Positions 1 through 7,557 of a DNA stretch of 11,477 nucleotides are shown piece by piece. A program made the translations under genes and the position numbers. The DNA is taken from assembly GCA_964604565.1 (NCBI GenBank), contig CAZRZN010000125.1, positions 1 through 11,477 of the forward strand, written 5' to 3'. Below the pieces are notes generated by a model, which was not told the DNA's origin, did no database searches, and was given only the letters and a program-made list of their open reading frames with translations. Each line of letters starts with the position of its first letter. Positions within the stretch are counted from its first letter, which is position 1. Source of the DNA: CAZRZN01 sp964604565 (GTDB lineage Bacteria; Pseudomonadota; Alphaproteobacteria; Rhodobacterales; Rhodobacteraceae).

Positions 1-1
1 G

Positions 2-247
2 CAGGACCAAAGCGGGCAGGATCGTTACAGCACCGAAGTCGTCCTGCGCCCCTACAAAAGCGAACTGACCATGCTGGACGGCCGTGGCGAAGGCGGCGGC
101 GGGGGCGGCTACAGCGGTGGATCCGGCGGCGGCGATTATGGCGGAGGCTATGACGATCCGGGCTATGGCGGGTCGTCGGGCTCGGGCGGCGGTTCGGGTC
201 CGTCGCGCGCCCCAGCCCGCGACATTGACGACGAAATCCCATTCTGA
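2..247 (+). CDS. ssb: Single-stranded DNA-binding protein, C-terminal part (5' end outside window)
   Basis: Eighty-one residues are visible, open at the left edge and ending in a TGA at 245-247. The first ~25 residues (RYSTEVVLRPYKSELTMLDG) are the last strands of an SSB OB-fold. A very glycine-rich linker with GGGY/GGDYGGGY units follows, then a PSRAPA stretch and the acidic tip DDEIPF. In bacterial SSBs that tip docks partner proteins of replication, repair and recombination, while the OB-fold coats single-stranded DNA as a tetramer. The tail is complete, so the gene should be functional. The N-terminal DNA-binding core lies outside the window. The next gene is co-oriented 72 bp downstream, and I see no clear terminator between them. 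Confidence 0.95.
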   Translation, partial: QDQSGQDRYSTEVVLRPYKSELTMLDGRGEGGGGGGYSGGSGGGDYGGGYDDPGYGGSSGSGGGSGPSRAPARDIDDEIPF

Positions 248-319
248 GGACAAGCGCTGTAGAACCGGTGCCTTCCAGGGCTTATGTCCTGCTCAGGGAT
301 CATTGATCGCGGAGGGCAC

Positions 320-1378
320 ATGACCTGGACATTCCCCCTTGGACGTTTGCTGGGGTCAGAGCTGCGCGTGCATGCCACGTTCTTTCTGTTGCTCGCCTGG
401 GTGGCGGTGGCCGCATGGACGGAAAACGGACCTGCGGCCGCGCTGGACAACACGCTATTCATTCTGGCGCTTTTTGCCTGCGTCGTCGCGCATGAATACG
501 GTCATGCTCTCATGGCGCGGCGCTACGGGATCAAGACGCCGGACATCACCCTTCTGCCGATCGGCGGCATGGCCCGGATGGAACGGATGCCGGAACGCCC
601 GGCGCAGGAGATCGCGGTGGCGCTGGCCGGGCCAGCGGTCAATGTCGTGATCTGGGCGGTGCTGATCGGTTTCGGCGCAACCGCGCAGATGGCCTCTCTG
701 GCCGATCCGGCGAACCCTCAGGAATTCCTCGGCCGATTGGCGGCGGTGAACCTCTTTCTTGCGGTGTTCAATCTGATACCGGCCTTTCCGATGGACGGCG
801 GCAGGGTGCTGCGGGCCATCCTTACGCTGGGCACCGACCGGGTGCGCGCCACGCGGATCGCGGCGATTGCAGGCCAGATCGTCGCCTTTGTCTTTGGATT
901 TATCGGCCTGACCTCCGGCAATCTGATCCTCCTGCTGATTGCGCTTTTCATCTTCATCGCCGCGCAGGCAGAGGCCCGCGATGTCGAAAGCCGCGATATC
1001 GCGGCCGGCCTGTCCCTGCGGGATGCGATGATCACCAGCTTTGAAAGCCTTTCGCCTTCCGACCCGATGCACGTGGCCGCACAGACCTTGATCCGCACCA
1101 CACAGCATGAATTTCCGGTGCTGGATGCCGACGGGCGATTGGCCGGGTTCCTGACCCGCCAAGCCCTGTTTCAGGCGATGGCCGAGGGCCAGAACACGCA
1201 TCCGGTGGGCGACGCCATGCAAGACGTTCCCGCCTTGCCCCTGACCGCCCCATTGGCGCAGGCGCTGGACGCGCTGCAACAGGCACCTGCGGTCGCGGCC
1301 ACTGACAGCGAAGGACATGTCCTCGGCTACGTCACGTCAGAAAACGTGGGAGAATTGATGGTGTTGCGCAGCCGCTGA
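320..1378 (+). CDS. Membrane M50 (site-2-type) zinc metalloprotease with C-terminal CBS pair
   Basis: The 352-residue product is a polytopic membrane protein. It carries HEYGH (residues 58-62, the HExxH zinc site) inside a hydrophobic segment at about 43-60, and NLIPAFPMDGGR (151-162), whose Asp159 is the third zinc ligand of this family. Further hydrophobic stretches lie at about 20-33, 98-120, 136-156 and 183-213. Two CBS motifs follow at about 232-290 and 295-350, an arrangement known from CBS-type site-2 proteases, where CBS domains may sense nucleotides. There is no PDZ domain, unlike RseP. Family members cut membrane-embedded substrates; the substrate here is unknown. I chose ATG 320 because GGAGG at 311-315 precedes it and the protein then starts MTWTFPLGRL, fitting the family. 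An in-frame ATG at 284 would add 12 unlikely residues. Family call firm, role inferred. Confidence 0.9.
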   Translation: MTWTFPLGRLLGSELRVHATFFLLLAWVAVAAWTENGPAAALDNTLFILALFACVVAHEYGHALMARRYGIKTPDITLLPIGGMARMERMPERPAQEIAVALAGPAVNVVIWAVLIGFGATAQMASLADPANPQEFLGRLAAVNLFLAVFNLIPAFPMDGGRVLRAILTLGTDRVRATRIAAIAGQIVAFVFGFIGLTSGNLILLLIALFIFIAAQAEARDVESRDIAAGLSLRDAMITSFESLSPSDPMHVAAQTLIRTTQHEFPVLDADGRLAGFLTRQALFQAMAEGQNTHPVGDAMQDVPALPLTAPLAQALDALQQAPAVAATDSEGHVLGYVTSENVGELMVLRSR

Positions 1379-1607
1379 TCAGGGCTTGCCGCCCATGCGA
1401 CCGATCTTTTGCCGGTCAGACGCGCGCGATCCCGCCGCGGCCAGCCTGCGCATTGATTGCCAAGGTCCCAGTTTGGCCCCCAGTTTGGCGCGGTCCATTC
1501 GGGGACACCGACTGGCAATTTCGCTCGCGTAGGGCCGCCCCTTCCCCCTTTGGCCTCCACGTGCACGCCCTGCGCCGGGTCGGTCCGACAGCGCGGTTGG
1601 ATGACCG
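1379..1607. other. Convergent intergenic region between the M50 protease gene and aroB
   Basis: These 229 bp separate two genes that end facing each other. I see no strong hairpin followed by a T-run on either strand, so the terminators are not identified. An 11-bp direct repeat (CCCAGTTTGGC at 1467-1477 and 1479-1489) is present. A short minus-strand reading frame (ATG at 1498, TGA at 1379) ends directly against the protease stop codon. Its third-position GC is only moderately high, it lacks a good ribosome binding site, and I do not recognise the product, so I do not annotate it as a gene. Confidence 0.6.
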
Positions 1608-2729
1608 TTAGTCGGGCTGGCGCATGGCCAACCGTTCATGCAGCAGATCGCGCACCGCGTCGCGCGGCACATCGGATGTCACGAAGGCCCGACCGATGCC
1701 GCGCGCAAGGATAAAGCGAAGCTGGCCATCAACCACCTTCTTGTCCTGCCCCATAAGATCTAGAAGGGCCTCCGCATCGGGCAGAGGCCCGGGAATGTCG
1801 GACAGGTCGCACCGCATGCCTGCGTCCTTCAGCAGCGCGCGCAGTCGGCTCGGGTCTTCCTGCGGACACAGACCCAAGCGGGACGACAATTCGAACGCCA
1901 GCGCGCAGCCGATCGCAACCCCCTCGCCGTGCAGCAAACGATCGGAATAGCCGGTCGCCGCCTCCAGCGCGTGACAGAATGTGTGGCCAAGGTTCAGCAG
2001 CGCGCGATCCCCCTGCTCCGTCTCGTCCCGCAGCACGATTTCGGCCTTCATCTCGACCGAGCGCCCGACCGCATGGGCGCGCGCCGCACGGTCGCCGCCG
2101 GTCACGGCAGGGCCGTTCTGCTCAAGCCATTCGAAGAAGACCGCATCGCCAAGCAACCCGTATTTCACCACCTCGCCATAGCCTGCAAGGAAATCGCGCT
2201 GGGTAAGCGTGTCGAGCACGCCGATATCCGCCAGAACGCGCGCGGGCTGATGAAAGGCGCCGATCAGGTTCTTGCCTTGCGGCGCGTTGATCCCGGTCTT
2301 GCCGCCCACGGAACTGTCGACCTGTGCCAGCAAGGACGTGGGAATCTGCACAAACCGCACGCCGCGCCGCAGCACCGCCGCGGCAAAGCCCACAAGATCG
2401 CCGATGACCCCGCCCCCCAAGGCGATCACGACGTCGCGGCGTTCGACCTTCTGTTCCAGCAGCCATTCGACGGTCCGGGTGAACTGCGGCCAGCCCTTGG
2501 TGGTCTCGCCCGGCGGCAGGCACAGAGCCGTGCAGGCGATCCCCTCGGCGGCTAGAGCCGCTTCAAGCGCCGGCAGATGCGCACGCGCCACGTTTTCGTC
2601 GCTGACGACCGTCACGCGCGGCCGTTTCAGCAGCGGCGCGATCTCGGCCCCCGCCTGCGCCAGCAGCCCCTCGCCGATGCGCACATCGTATTCCCGTCCC
2701 GGTAGCGGGACCTGAACTGTCCGGATCAT
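1608..2729 (-). CDS. aroB: 3-dehydroquinate synthase
   Basis: AroB converts DAHP to 3-dehydroquinate, the second step of the shikimate pathway, in the cytoplasm using NAD+ and a divalent metal. The 373-residue length is normal for the family. Visible signatures are the NAD-binding glycine loop GGGVIGDLVG (105-114), the IPTSLLAQVDSSVGGKTGIN block (129-148), and metal ligands Glu186 (in YGEVVKYG), His249 (in NLGHTFCHA) and His267 (in LLHGEG). The start ATG at 2729-2727 overlaps the aroK stop by 4 nt (ATGA on the minus strand), so translation is probably coupled to aroK and both come from one transcript. All key residues are intact. No further minus-strand gene is evident downstream before the M50 protease gene. 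Confidence 0.97.
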   Translation of the reverse strand: MIRTVQVPLPGREYDVRIGEGLLAQAGAEIAPLLKRPRVTVVSDENVARAHLPALEAALAAEGIACTALCLPPGETTKGWPQFTRTVEWLLEQKVERRDVVIALGGGVIGDLVGFAAAVLRRGVRFVQIPTSLLAQVDSSVGGKTGINAPQGKNLIGAFHQPARVLADIGVLDTLTQRDFLAGYGEVVKYGLLGDAVFFEWLEQNGPAVTGGDRAARAHAVGRSVEMKAEIVLRDETEQGDRALLNLGHTFCHALEAATGYSDRLLHGEGVAIGCALAFELSSRLGLCPQEDPSRLRALLKDAGMRCDLSDIPGPLPDAEALLDLMGQDKKVVDGQLRFILARGIGRAFVTSDVPRDAVRDLLHERLAMRQPD

Positions 2730-3298
2730 TCCACAGCCTCCAGCACATCCGGGCGCTCCGCGGCAAGCCTGTCGGCCACGCGGCGCGCCATTCGGTCAAG
2801 CGACATGCCGGGAACGGAGGTCACCTCCATATCCGCCTGCGCATAGATCGGCACCCGCGCCTCATAGAGGTCGCGCAGCGTGCCCTTTGGGTCCGCCGTG
2901 CGCAGCAGCGGGCGGGTGCTCTTGTGGCGCACACGTTCCCACAACAGATTCAGGTCCGCGTTCAACCACACCGACACCCCCATGCGCGAGATGATCTCAC
3001 GGTTGCCGCTGGACAGAAAGGCACCGCCACCGGTCGACAGGACCCCCGGCGCCCCTTCCAGCAGGCGCCGGATCACCTGGCTTTCCTTGCGGCGGAAAAA
3101 AGGCTCGCCATCGCGGGCGAATATCTCGGCGATGGTGCGGTTGGCGGCCTCTTCGATTTCATGGTCCGAATCGCGGAATACAACACCGAGTTGCGCCGCC
3201 AGCGTGCGGCCGACCGCCGTCTTGCCCGCACCCATCATCCCCACGAAGACAATAGTCTTGTGCAGGATCAATCCCTTGTGAACCGCGCTCTCGGCCAT
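2726..3298 (-). CDS. aroK: Shikimate kinase
   Basis: AroK phosphorylates shikimate at the 3-hydroxyl with ATP, the fifth step towards chorismate, in the cytoplasm. The 190-residue protein shows a Walker A loop GMMGAGKT (20-27), Asp43/Asp45 in the DSDHEIE motif for magnesium and shikimate, Arg69 in FFRRKE, the GGG motif in STGGGAFL (88-95) and the lid KSTRPLL with Arg129. About ten residues precede the usual start of the fold (LHKTIVFVG). I kept ATG 3298 because no other in-frame start has a better ribosome binding site, but the GAGGG here directly abuts the ATG, which is unusually close. It is the first gene of an aroK-aroB unit and is divergent from the 3394 gene. Confidence 0.96.
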   Translation of the reverse strand: MAESAVHKGLILHKTIVFVGMMGAGKTAVGRTLAAQLGVVFRDSDHEIEEAANRTIAEIFARDGEPFFRRKESQVIRRLLEGAPGVLSTGGGAFLSSGNREIISRMGVSVWLNADLNLLWERVRHKSTRPLLRTADPKGTLRDLYEARVPIYAQADMEVTSVPGMSLDRMARRVADRLAAERPDVLEAVE

Positions 3299-3393
3299 CC
3301 CTCGCCCATCGCTTATCTGTTGCGTGAATGACGTGATCGCGAGAAAAAGGCTAGGTATAAGTTGGAAAAAAGACGTGGCAGGGGCACCGAAAC
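3299..3393. promoter_or_regulatory. Divergent promoter region between aroK and the xerD-side operon
   Basis: The 95-bp gap must hold promoters for both directions. On the + strand, TATAAG (3356-3361) matches the -10 consensus at five of six positions. A weak -35 (GTGATC, 3333-3338) lies 17 bp upstream, and AGGGG at 3380-3384 sits 9 nt before the ATG at 3394. On the minus strand GATAAG (3317-3312) could be a -10 for aroK, but its -35 is poor and it would leave a leader of only about 7 nt. The + promoter is reasonably convincing; the aroK promoter is a guess. Confidence 0.45.
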
Positions 3394-3543
3394 ATGGGCA
3401 GGTTGATCAAATGGCTGTTGTACCTTCTAATCCTCGGGGGGGTGGCACTGGTCGCCTATGCCTATGTCGGGCCGTTCTTCGGCGCGGATTTCAGTCCGCC
3501 GCTGACGGAACGGCGCCTGCCGGTGGAGTTGAATGATCAATAA
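3394..3543 (+). CDS. Small single-pass membrane protein, 49 residues, unknown function
   Basis: A short gene opens at ATG 3394 after a good ribosome binding site (AGGGG, 9 nt spacing) and ends with TAA at 3541-3543. The product has a basic N-terminus (MGRLIKW), one hydrophobic helix at about residues 6-25, and a short polar tail starting GPFFGADFSPP, likely outside the cytoplasm given the positive N-terminal end. It overlaps the next gene by 11 nt, starts just downstream of a good -10 element, and faces aroK. This spacing, the start signals and the coherent membrane-protein composition argue for a real gene despite its size. I do not recognise a named family. Its position suggests co-expression with the exported protein and XerD that follow. 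Confidence 0.75.
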   Translation: MGRLIKWLLYLLILGGVALVAYAYVGPFFGADFSPPLTERRLPVELNDQ

Positions 3544-5032
3544 CCCGCGCCGCATATCCCGGAACAACTCCACCGGCATCCGCTCCGCCCTCGCCCTGAC
3601 GGCGCTGCTGCTGCCGGCCGGAGGGGCCATCGCGCAAAATGATCCCGTCGCACAAAGCGCCACACCCCCTCAGGTCCAGAGCGCGCCGCTCGAAGCGCCC
3701 AACGCGGGCGCCGCCGGTTTGCTGCCACCCGGCGTCACCGGCCTGCCTGTCTCGCTCTGGCAGGGGTCGACGCCCGCCACGCTCCGGGATCTGATCCGCG
3801 CGCTCGACCTGCCGGTGCCCGCCTTGCGCGCGCATATGCGGGTCATGATGCTTGCCGAAGCCGATCCGCCAGAGGATGATCGCGACCTCGCGCATCTGAC
3901 CGCGCGCCTTGGGTGGCTGGAAGATCAGGGCCTGCTGGATGAGGCGCTTGCCTTGCTCGACATCACCGGCGTCCGGGACCCGCATCTTTTTGCGATCTGG
4001 TCTGACATCTCTTTGCTGCTGGGCCGGTCCGAACCGGTCTGCCGCACCCTCGCCATGCAGCCCCGGCTGAGCAACGACCTTGCCCTGCGAATCTTCTGCA
4101 CCGCGCGCGGCGGCGATTGGACGCGCGCCGCGCTGACCCTGCAAAGCGCCCAGACCATTGGCGATCTGAGCGGGCGGCGCGCGGAATTGCTCACCCGCTT
4201 CCTCGACCCGGAACTTGGCAATGGCCAGCTGCTACTGCCCCCGGTTCGCCCCTCCCCGCTGGAATTCCGCCTGTTCGAAGCGATCGGGGAGCCTCTGCCC
4301 ACCGCGCCGCTGCCTCTGCCCTACGCGGTGCTGGACCTGTCGGGCGACAATGGCTGGCGCGACCAGATCCAGGCGGCCGAACGCTTGGCGCGTGCCGGCA
4401 GCCTGCCGCCCAACCGCCTACTGGGCATCTACACGCTGCGCCAGCCCGCCGCCTCCGGCGGGATCTGGGACCGGGTCGACGCCTTGCAGGAATTCGAACG
4501 CGCGCTGGACCGTGGCGCGCCGGACGGCGTGGCGCGGGAATTGGGGCGGGTTTGGCCGCAGATGGCCGCCGGCCGGCTGCTGGTGCCGTTTTCCGAGCTC
4601 TTCGCCGCGCCGTTGTCGGATCTGGCCCTCTCCGGGGACGCCGCCGGGATCGCACGGCGCGCGGGATTTCTCTCGTCGGATTACGAAAGCCTTGCAATGG
4701 CGTTGCAGGACGACAGCCCGGAAACCCGGTTCCTGACAGCCATCGCGCGGGGTATCAGCCCGGACGTTGTCCCTGATCTGCCCCATGCAGAGGCAGTGTC
4801 CGCCGGGTTTTCCGGGGCCACCATGCCATCGGTCCTGCGCGCACAGCTTTCCGAAGGACGGCTGGGCGAGGTGATCCTGCGTGGCATGGCGCTGTTTGCC
4901 AGCGGGGCCGCGGGCAACGGACAGGAACTGACCGAGGCCATCGCCACGTTTCGCACGGTCGGACTGGAGGACCTCGCCCGCCGTGCCGCGCTGGAAATCA
5001 TGTTGCTGGACGCCGAAAGGGCGCGACGATGA
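3533..5032 (+). CDS. Exported alpha-helical protein of unknown function
   Basis: The 499-residue product begins with a likely Sec signal peptide: a basic region with RRISR, a hydrophobic core at about 18-31 and a probable cut after AIA (residue 34). The mature part starts with a Pro/Ala/Gln-rich low-complexity stretch (about 35-75). It continues as Leu/Ala-rich amphipathic helices (for example around 115-145, 150-175, 183-225 and 275-350) resembling helical-repeat scaffolds, though I cannot match a TPR or Sel1 consensus. Two cysteines (170 and 189) could form a disulfide in the periplasm. No enzyme motif is visible. The start ATG follows GGAG at 3525-3528, overlaps the 49-residue membrane gene by 11 nt, and the stop overlaps the xerD start by 4 nt, so it is the middle gene of a coupled operon. 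Function is unknown to me. Confidence 0.88.
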   Translation: MINNPRRISRNNSTGIRSALALTALLLPAGGAIAQNDPVAQSATPPQVQSAPLEAPNAGAAGLLPPGVTGLPVSLWQGSTPATLRDLIRALDLPVPALRAHMRVMMLAEADPPEDDRDLAHLTARLGWLEDQGLLDEALALLDITGVRDPHLFAIWSDISLLLGRSEPVCRTLAMQPRLSNDLALRIFCTARGGDWTRAALTLQSAQTIGDLSGRRAELLTRFLDPELGNGQLLLPPVRPSPLEFRLFEAIGEPLPTAPLPLPYAVLDLSGDNGWRDQIQAAERLARAGSLPPNRLLGIYTLRQPAASGGIWDRVDALQEFERALDRGAPDGVARELGRVWPQMAAGRLLVPFSELFAAPLSDLALSGDAAGIARRAGFLSSDYESLAMALQDDSPETRFLTAIARGISPDVVPDLPHAEAVSAGFSGATMPSVLRAQLSEGRLGEVILRGMALFASGAAGNGQELTEAIATFRTVGLEDLARRAALEIMLLDAERARR

Positions 5033-5961
5033 TCGGTCCCGCCCGTTGGGTGCCGCTTTTTCTGGAGGCCCTCGCCGCAGAACGCGGCGCGGCGGCCAAT
5101 ACGCTGGCGGCCTATGACCGCGATCTGGCCCATGCGCAGGACTGGCTGGACAGCCGGCACAGCGATTTCGCGCAGGCCGCGCAGGCGGATCTGGAGGCCT
5201 ATCTGATCCATTGCGACGCGCAGGGCCTGTCACGCGCCACCCGCGCGCGACGTCTGTCCGCCCTCAAACAGCTTTACCGTTTCGCCTTCGAAGAGGGGCT
5301 GCGCCCGGACAATCCCGCCTTGCAGATCTCCGGTCCGGGGCGGGACAAGCGCCTGCCAAAGACGCTGTCGACCGAAGAAGTGGATCGACTGCTGGATGCC
5401 GCGCAATCCCACGGCCGGAACACGGCAGAACGCGCCCGCAACGCATGCCTGATGCAGGTTCTCTACGCGACGGGGATGCGCGTGACCGAGCTTGTGTCCC
5501 TGCCGCTGTCCTCGGCGCGCGGCGATCCAAGGATGCTGCTGATCCGCGGCAAGGGTGGCAAGGAACGCATGGTGCCGCTTTCGCCGCCCGCACGGGCCGC
5601 CATGGCGCTCTGGCTCGGGGTCCGCGAAACGCAGGAAGACAGCGCCCGTGCCGCGGGCAAGCCACCCTCTGCCAGCCTGTTTCCGTCACGCGCCAAGGCG
5701 GGCCACCTGACGCGCCACGCTTTCTACATGCTGATCAAGGAATTCGCCGTCGAGGCCGGAGTTTCCCCCGACAAGGTGACACCGCATACGCTGCGCCATG
5801 CCTTTGCCACGCATCTGCTGGCCAATGGCGCGGACCTGCGGGCGATCCAGACGCTTCTGGGACATGCCGATGTGGCCACGACGGAAATATACACCCATGT
5901 CCTCGAAGAACGTCTACGCGACCTCGTGCTGGACCATCACCCCCTCGCGCGCGAGGATTGA
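5029..5961 (+). CDS. xerD: Site-specific tyrosine recombinase XerD
   Basis: XerD, with XerC, resolves chromosome dimers at the dif site during division. The 310-residue length fits. The N-terminal SAM-like DNA-binding domain spans about 5-92 (FLEALAAERG, TLAAYDRDL), and the catalytic domain about 108-295. All active-site residues are in place: Arg151 (ATGMRVTEL), Lys175 (RGKGGKER), His253 and Arg256 (HTLRHAFATHLL), His279 (LLGHADVATT) and nucleophile Tyr288 (IYTHV). The ATGA overlap at 5029-5032 with the preceding exported-protein gene implies coupled translation. No integrase-type neighbours or att-like repeats occur here, so this is the housekeeping recombinase rather than a mobile-element one. 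XerC versus XerD is judged from overall look, so a small chance of misassignment remains. Confidence 0.93.
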   Translation: MIGPARWVPLFLEALAAERGAAANTLAAYDRDLAHAQDWLDSRHSDFAQAAQADLEAYLIHCDAQGLSRATRARRLSALKQLYRFAFEEGLRPDNPALQISGPGRDKRLPKTLSTEEVDRLLDAAQSHGRNTAERARNACLMQVLYATGMRVTELVSLPLSSARGDPRMLLIRGKGGKERMVPLSPPARAAMALWLGVRETQEDSARAAGKPPSASLFPSRAKAGHLTRHAFYMLIKEFAVEAGVSPDKVTPHTLRHAFATHLLANGADLRAIQTLLGHADVATTEIYTHVLEERLRDLVLDHHPLARED

Positions 5962-6219
5962 CGCGTCCGGCGGCCCCCTAGCTTGACGGGACCGAACCAA
6001 AGGCCGCGGACAAGCGCCCCGCCGCGCGGTCTCATGGGAATTGGCACTGCTGTCTTGAACCGGTGATCTTCTGGAACCCAACGCCAGACGCGGCACAGCG
6101 CCCGGCCAGAATCGCCCTTGCCGCAAAAGCGCCTGCGACATCGGAAGATCACCGTCAGCCCTTGATTGCCGGAGGGCGCGCCCCCATAACCACGCCAAGT
6201 CTAAAGGATCATCCCGACC
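5962..6219 (+). promoter_or_regulatory. Intergenic region with candidate promoter for the CNNM/CorC-type gene
   Basis: This 258-bp gap separates xerD from the next co-oriented gene. A candidate sigma-70-type promoter sits near its end: TTGATT (6162-6167), 17-bp spacer, CATAAC (6185-6190), four matches in each hexamer. It would give a leader of about 23 nt carrying AAGGA (6204-6208), 11 nt before the ATG at 6220. No convincing terminator for xerD is visible, although the region around 6001-6031 is GC-rich and can form imperfect stems. I see no gene in the gap. Confidence 0.35.
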
Positions 6220-7557
6220 ATGGAACTGCAGACCGGCATTTTCGACGCCGCATTCTGGATCACCGGCGCCTCCATTCTGGGGCTCATCATGCTGTCCGCC
6301 TTCTTTTCAGGGTCGGAAACGGCGCTGACTGCCGCGTCGCGCGGGAAACTGCGCGCGGCCACCGACAAGGGGTCGCGCGGGGCGGCACGGGCACTGGAAA
6401 TCACCGAGGACAATGAAAAGCTGATCGGCTCCGTCCTGCTGGGCAATAATCTGGTGAACATCCTCGCCACCTCCCTGGCAACGGCCCTGTTCACCCGCGC
6501 TTTCGGAGAAAGCGGCGTGGCGCTGGCAACGCTGTTCATGACCCTGCTGGTGCTGATCTTCGCCGAAGTCCTGCCAAAGACCTATGCCATCACCAACCCG
6601 GAGGCGGCGGCAGCCAGCGTTTCGGGACCGATTGCGTTGATCGTCAAGCTCTTTGCGCCGGTGGTCTCGGCCGTGCGGTTGCTGGTGCGCGGCGTTCTTC
6701 GCGTCTTCGGGGTGCGGACCGATCCGGACAGCCAGATCCTCGCCGTGCGGGAGGAGATCGCCGGGGCCCTCCAACTCGGCCACTCCGAGGGCGTGGTCCA
6801 GAAAGAGGACCGTGACCGCATCCTTGGCGCGCTGGACCTGAGCGAGCGCACCGTCGAGGAGATCATGCTGCACCGCTCCAAGATCGAGATGCTGGACGCA
6901 GGCGCGCGCCCGCAGGAAATCCTTGAGCAGTGCCTTGAAAGCAGCCACACCCGCCTGCCCGTTTTCCGGGACGATCCCGAAAACATCATCGGTGTGATCC
7001 ACGCCAAGGATCTTTTGCGCGCGATGTATAAATTGGTGGATGACGAACAGGCCATGTCGGGCGCGATTGCCGGGTTCAATATCACCGATGTTGCGATGAA
7101 ACCCTATTTCGTGCCGGACACCACCTCGCTTGACGATCAGATGCGGCAATTCCTGCGGCGCCGGACCCATTTTGCGCTGGTCGTCGACGAATACGGATCG
7201 CTTCAGGGGCTGATCACGCTGGAGGATATCCTCGAAGAGATCGTGGGCGAGATCACGGATGAATTCGATCCCGACGCCGAACATCCGATCCGCAAGGCCG
7301 AAGACGGGCATTACTGGATCGACGGGGCAATGACGATCCGCGATTTCAACCGCGCCACGGACTGGTCATTGCCGGATGACGAGGCCAACACCGTGGCCGG
7401 TCTGGTGATCCATGAGGCCCAGATGATCCCGACCGTGGGGCAGGTCTTCAGCTTTCACGGCTTCCGGTTCGAAGTCATGACGCGTGAGAACAACCGCATC
7501 ACCAAACTGAAGGTGCGCCCGCTGTCAGCACAGTTGAACCCGATCAGCGGCAAATGA
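6220..7557 (+). CDS. CNNM/DUF21 membrane protein with CBS pair and CorC/HlyC domain
   Basis: The 445-residue product has the three-part build of the CNNM/CorC family. An N-terminal DUF21 membrane domain (about 1-195) carries SGSETALTA (30-38), GNNLVNI (75-81) and EVLPKTYA (116-123). A CBS pair follows (about 212-340: RSKIEMLD, THTRLPVFR-like segment at 243-250, VVDEYGSLQGLITLEDILEE). The CorC_HlyC domain (about 355-435) contains DEANTVAGLV and the closing ITKLKV. Relatives are magnesium or cobalt efflux/transport proteins of the inner membrane; older annotation calls them hemolysins, which is not supported here. CBS domains in this family bind Mg-ATP and gate transport. It appears to have its own promoter and stands alone between xerD and a convergent gap. 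The exact ion is inferred, not visible. Confidence 0.92.
   Translation: MELQTGIFDAAFWITGASILGLIMLSAFFSGSETALTAASRGKLRAATDKGSRGAARALEITEDNEKLIGSVLLGNNLVNILATSLATALFTRAFGESGVALATLFMTLLVLIFAEVLPKTYAITNPEAAAASVSGPIALIVKLFAPVVSAVRLLVRGVLRVFGVRTDPDSQILAVREEIAGALQLGHSEGVVQKEDRDRILGALDLSERTVEEIMLHRSKIEMLDAGARPQEILEQCLESSHTRLPVFRDDPENIIGVIHAKDLLRAMYKLVDDEQAMSGAIAGFNITDVAMKPYFVPDTTSLDDQMRQFLRRRTHFALVVDEYGSLQGLITLEDILEEIVGEITDEFDPDAEHPIRKAEDGHYWIDGAMTIRDFNRATDWSLPDDEANTVAGLVIHEAQMIPTVGQVFSFHGFRFEVMTRENNRITKLKVRPLSAQLNPISGK

Noticed and set aside
455..1318. A 287-codon minus-strand frame opposite the M50 protease
   Set aside because: Antisense shadow; the + strand frame has intact zinc-site motifs and membrane helices.
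5029..5961. xerD as an integrase of a mobile element
   Set aside because: No phage or transposon genes, no tRNA target and no att-like repeats nearby; the length and neighbours fit the housekeeping recombinase.
6054..6083. Possible alphaproteobacterial SOS box (GATC and GAAC half-sites near 6064-6077)
   Set aside because: The half-sites are 5 bp apart rather than the 7 bp expected for the GTTC/GATC-N7-GAAC-type LexA box.
6307..7311. A 334-codon minus-strand frame opposite the CorC-type gene
   Set aside because: Antisense shadow of a well-conserved coding region; the product is His/Gln/Arg-rich and resembles nothing known.
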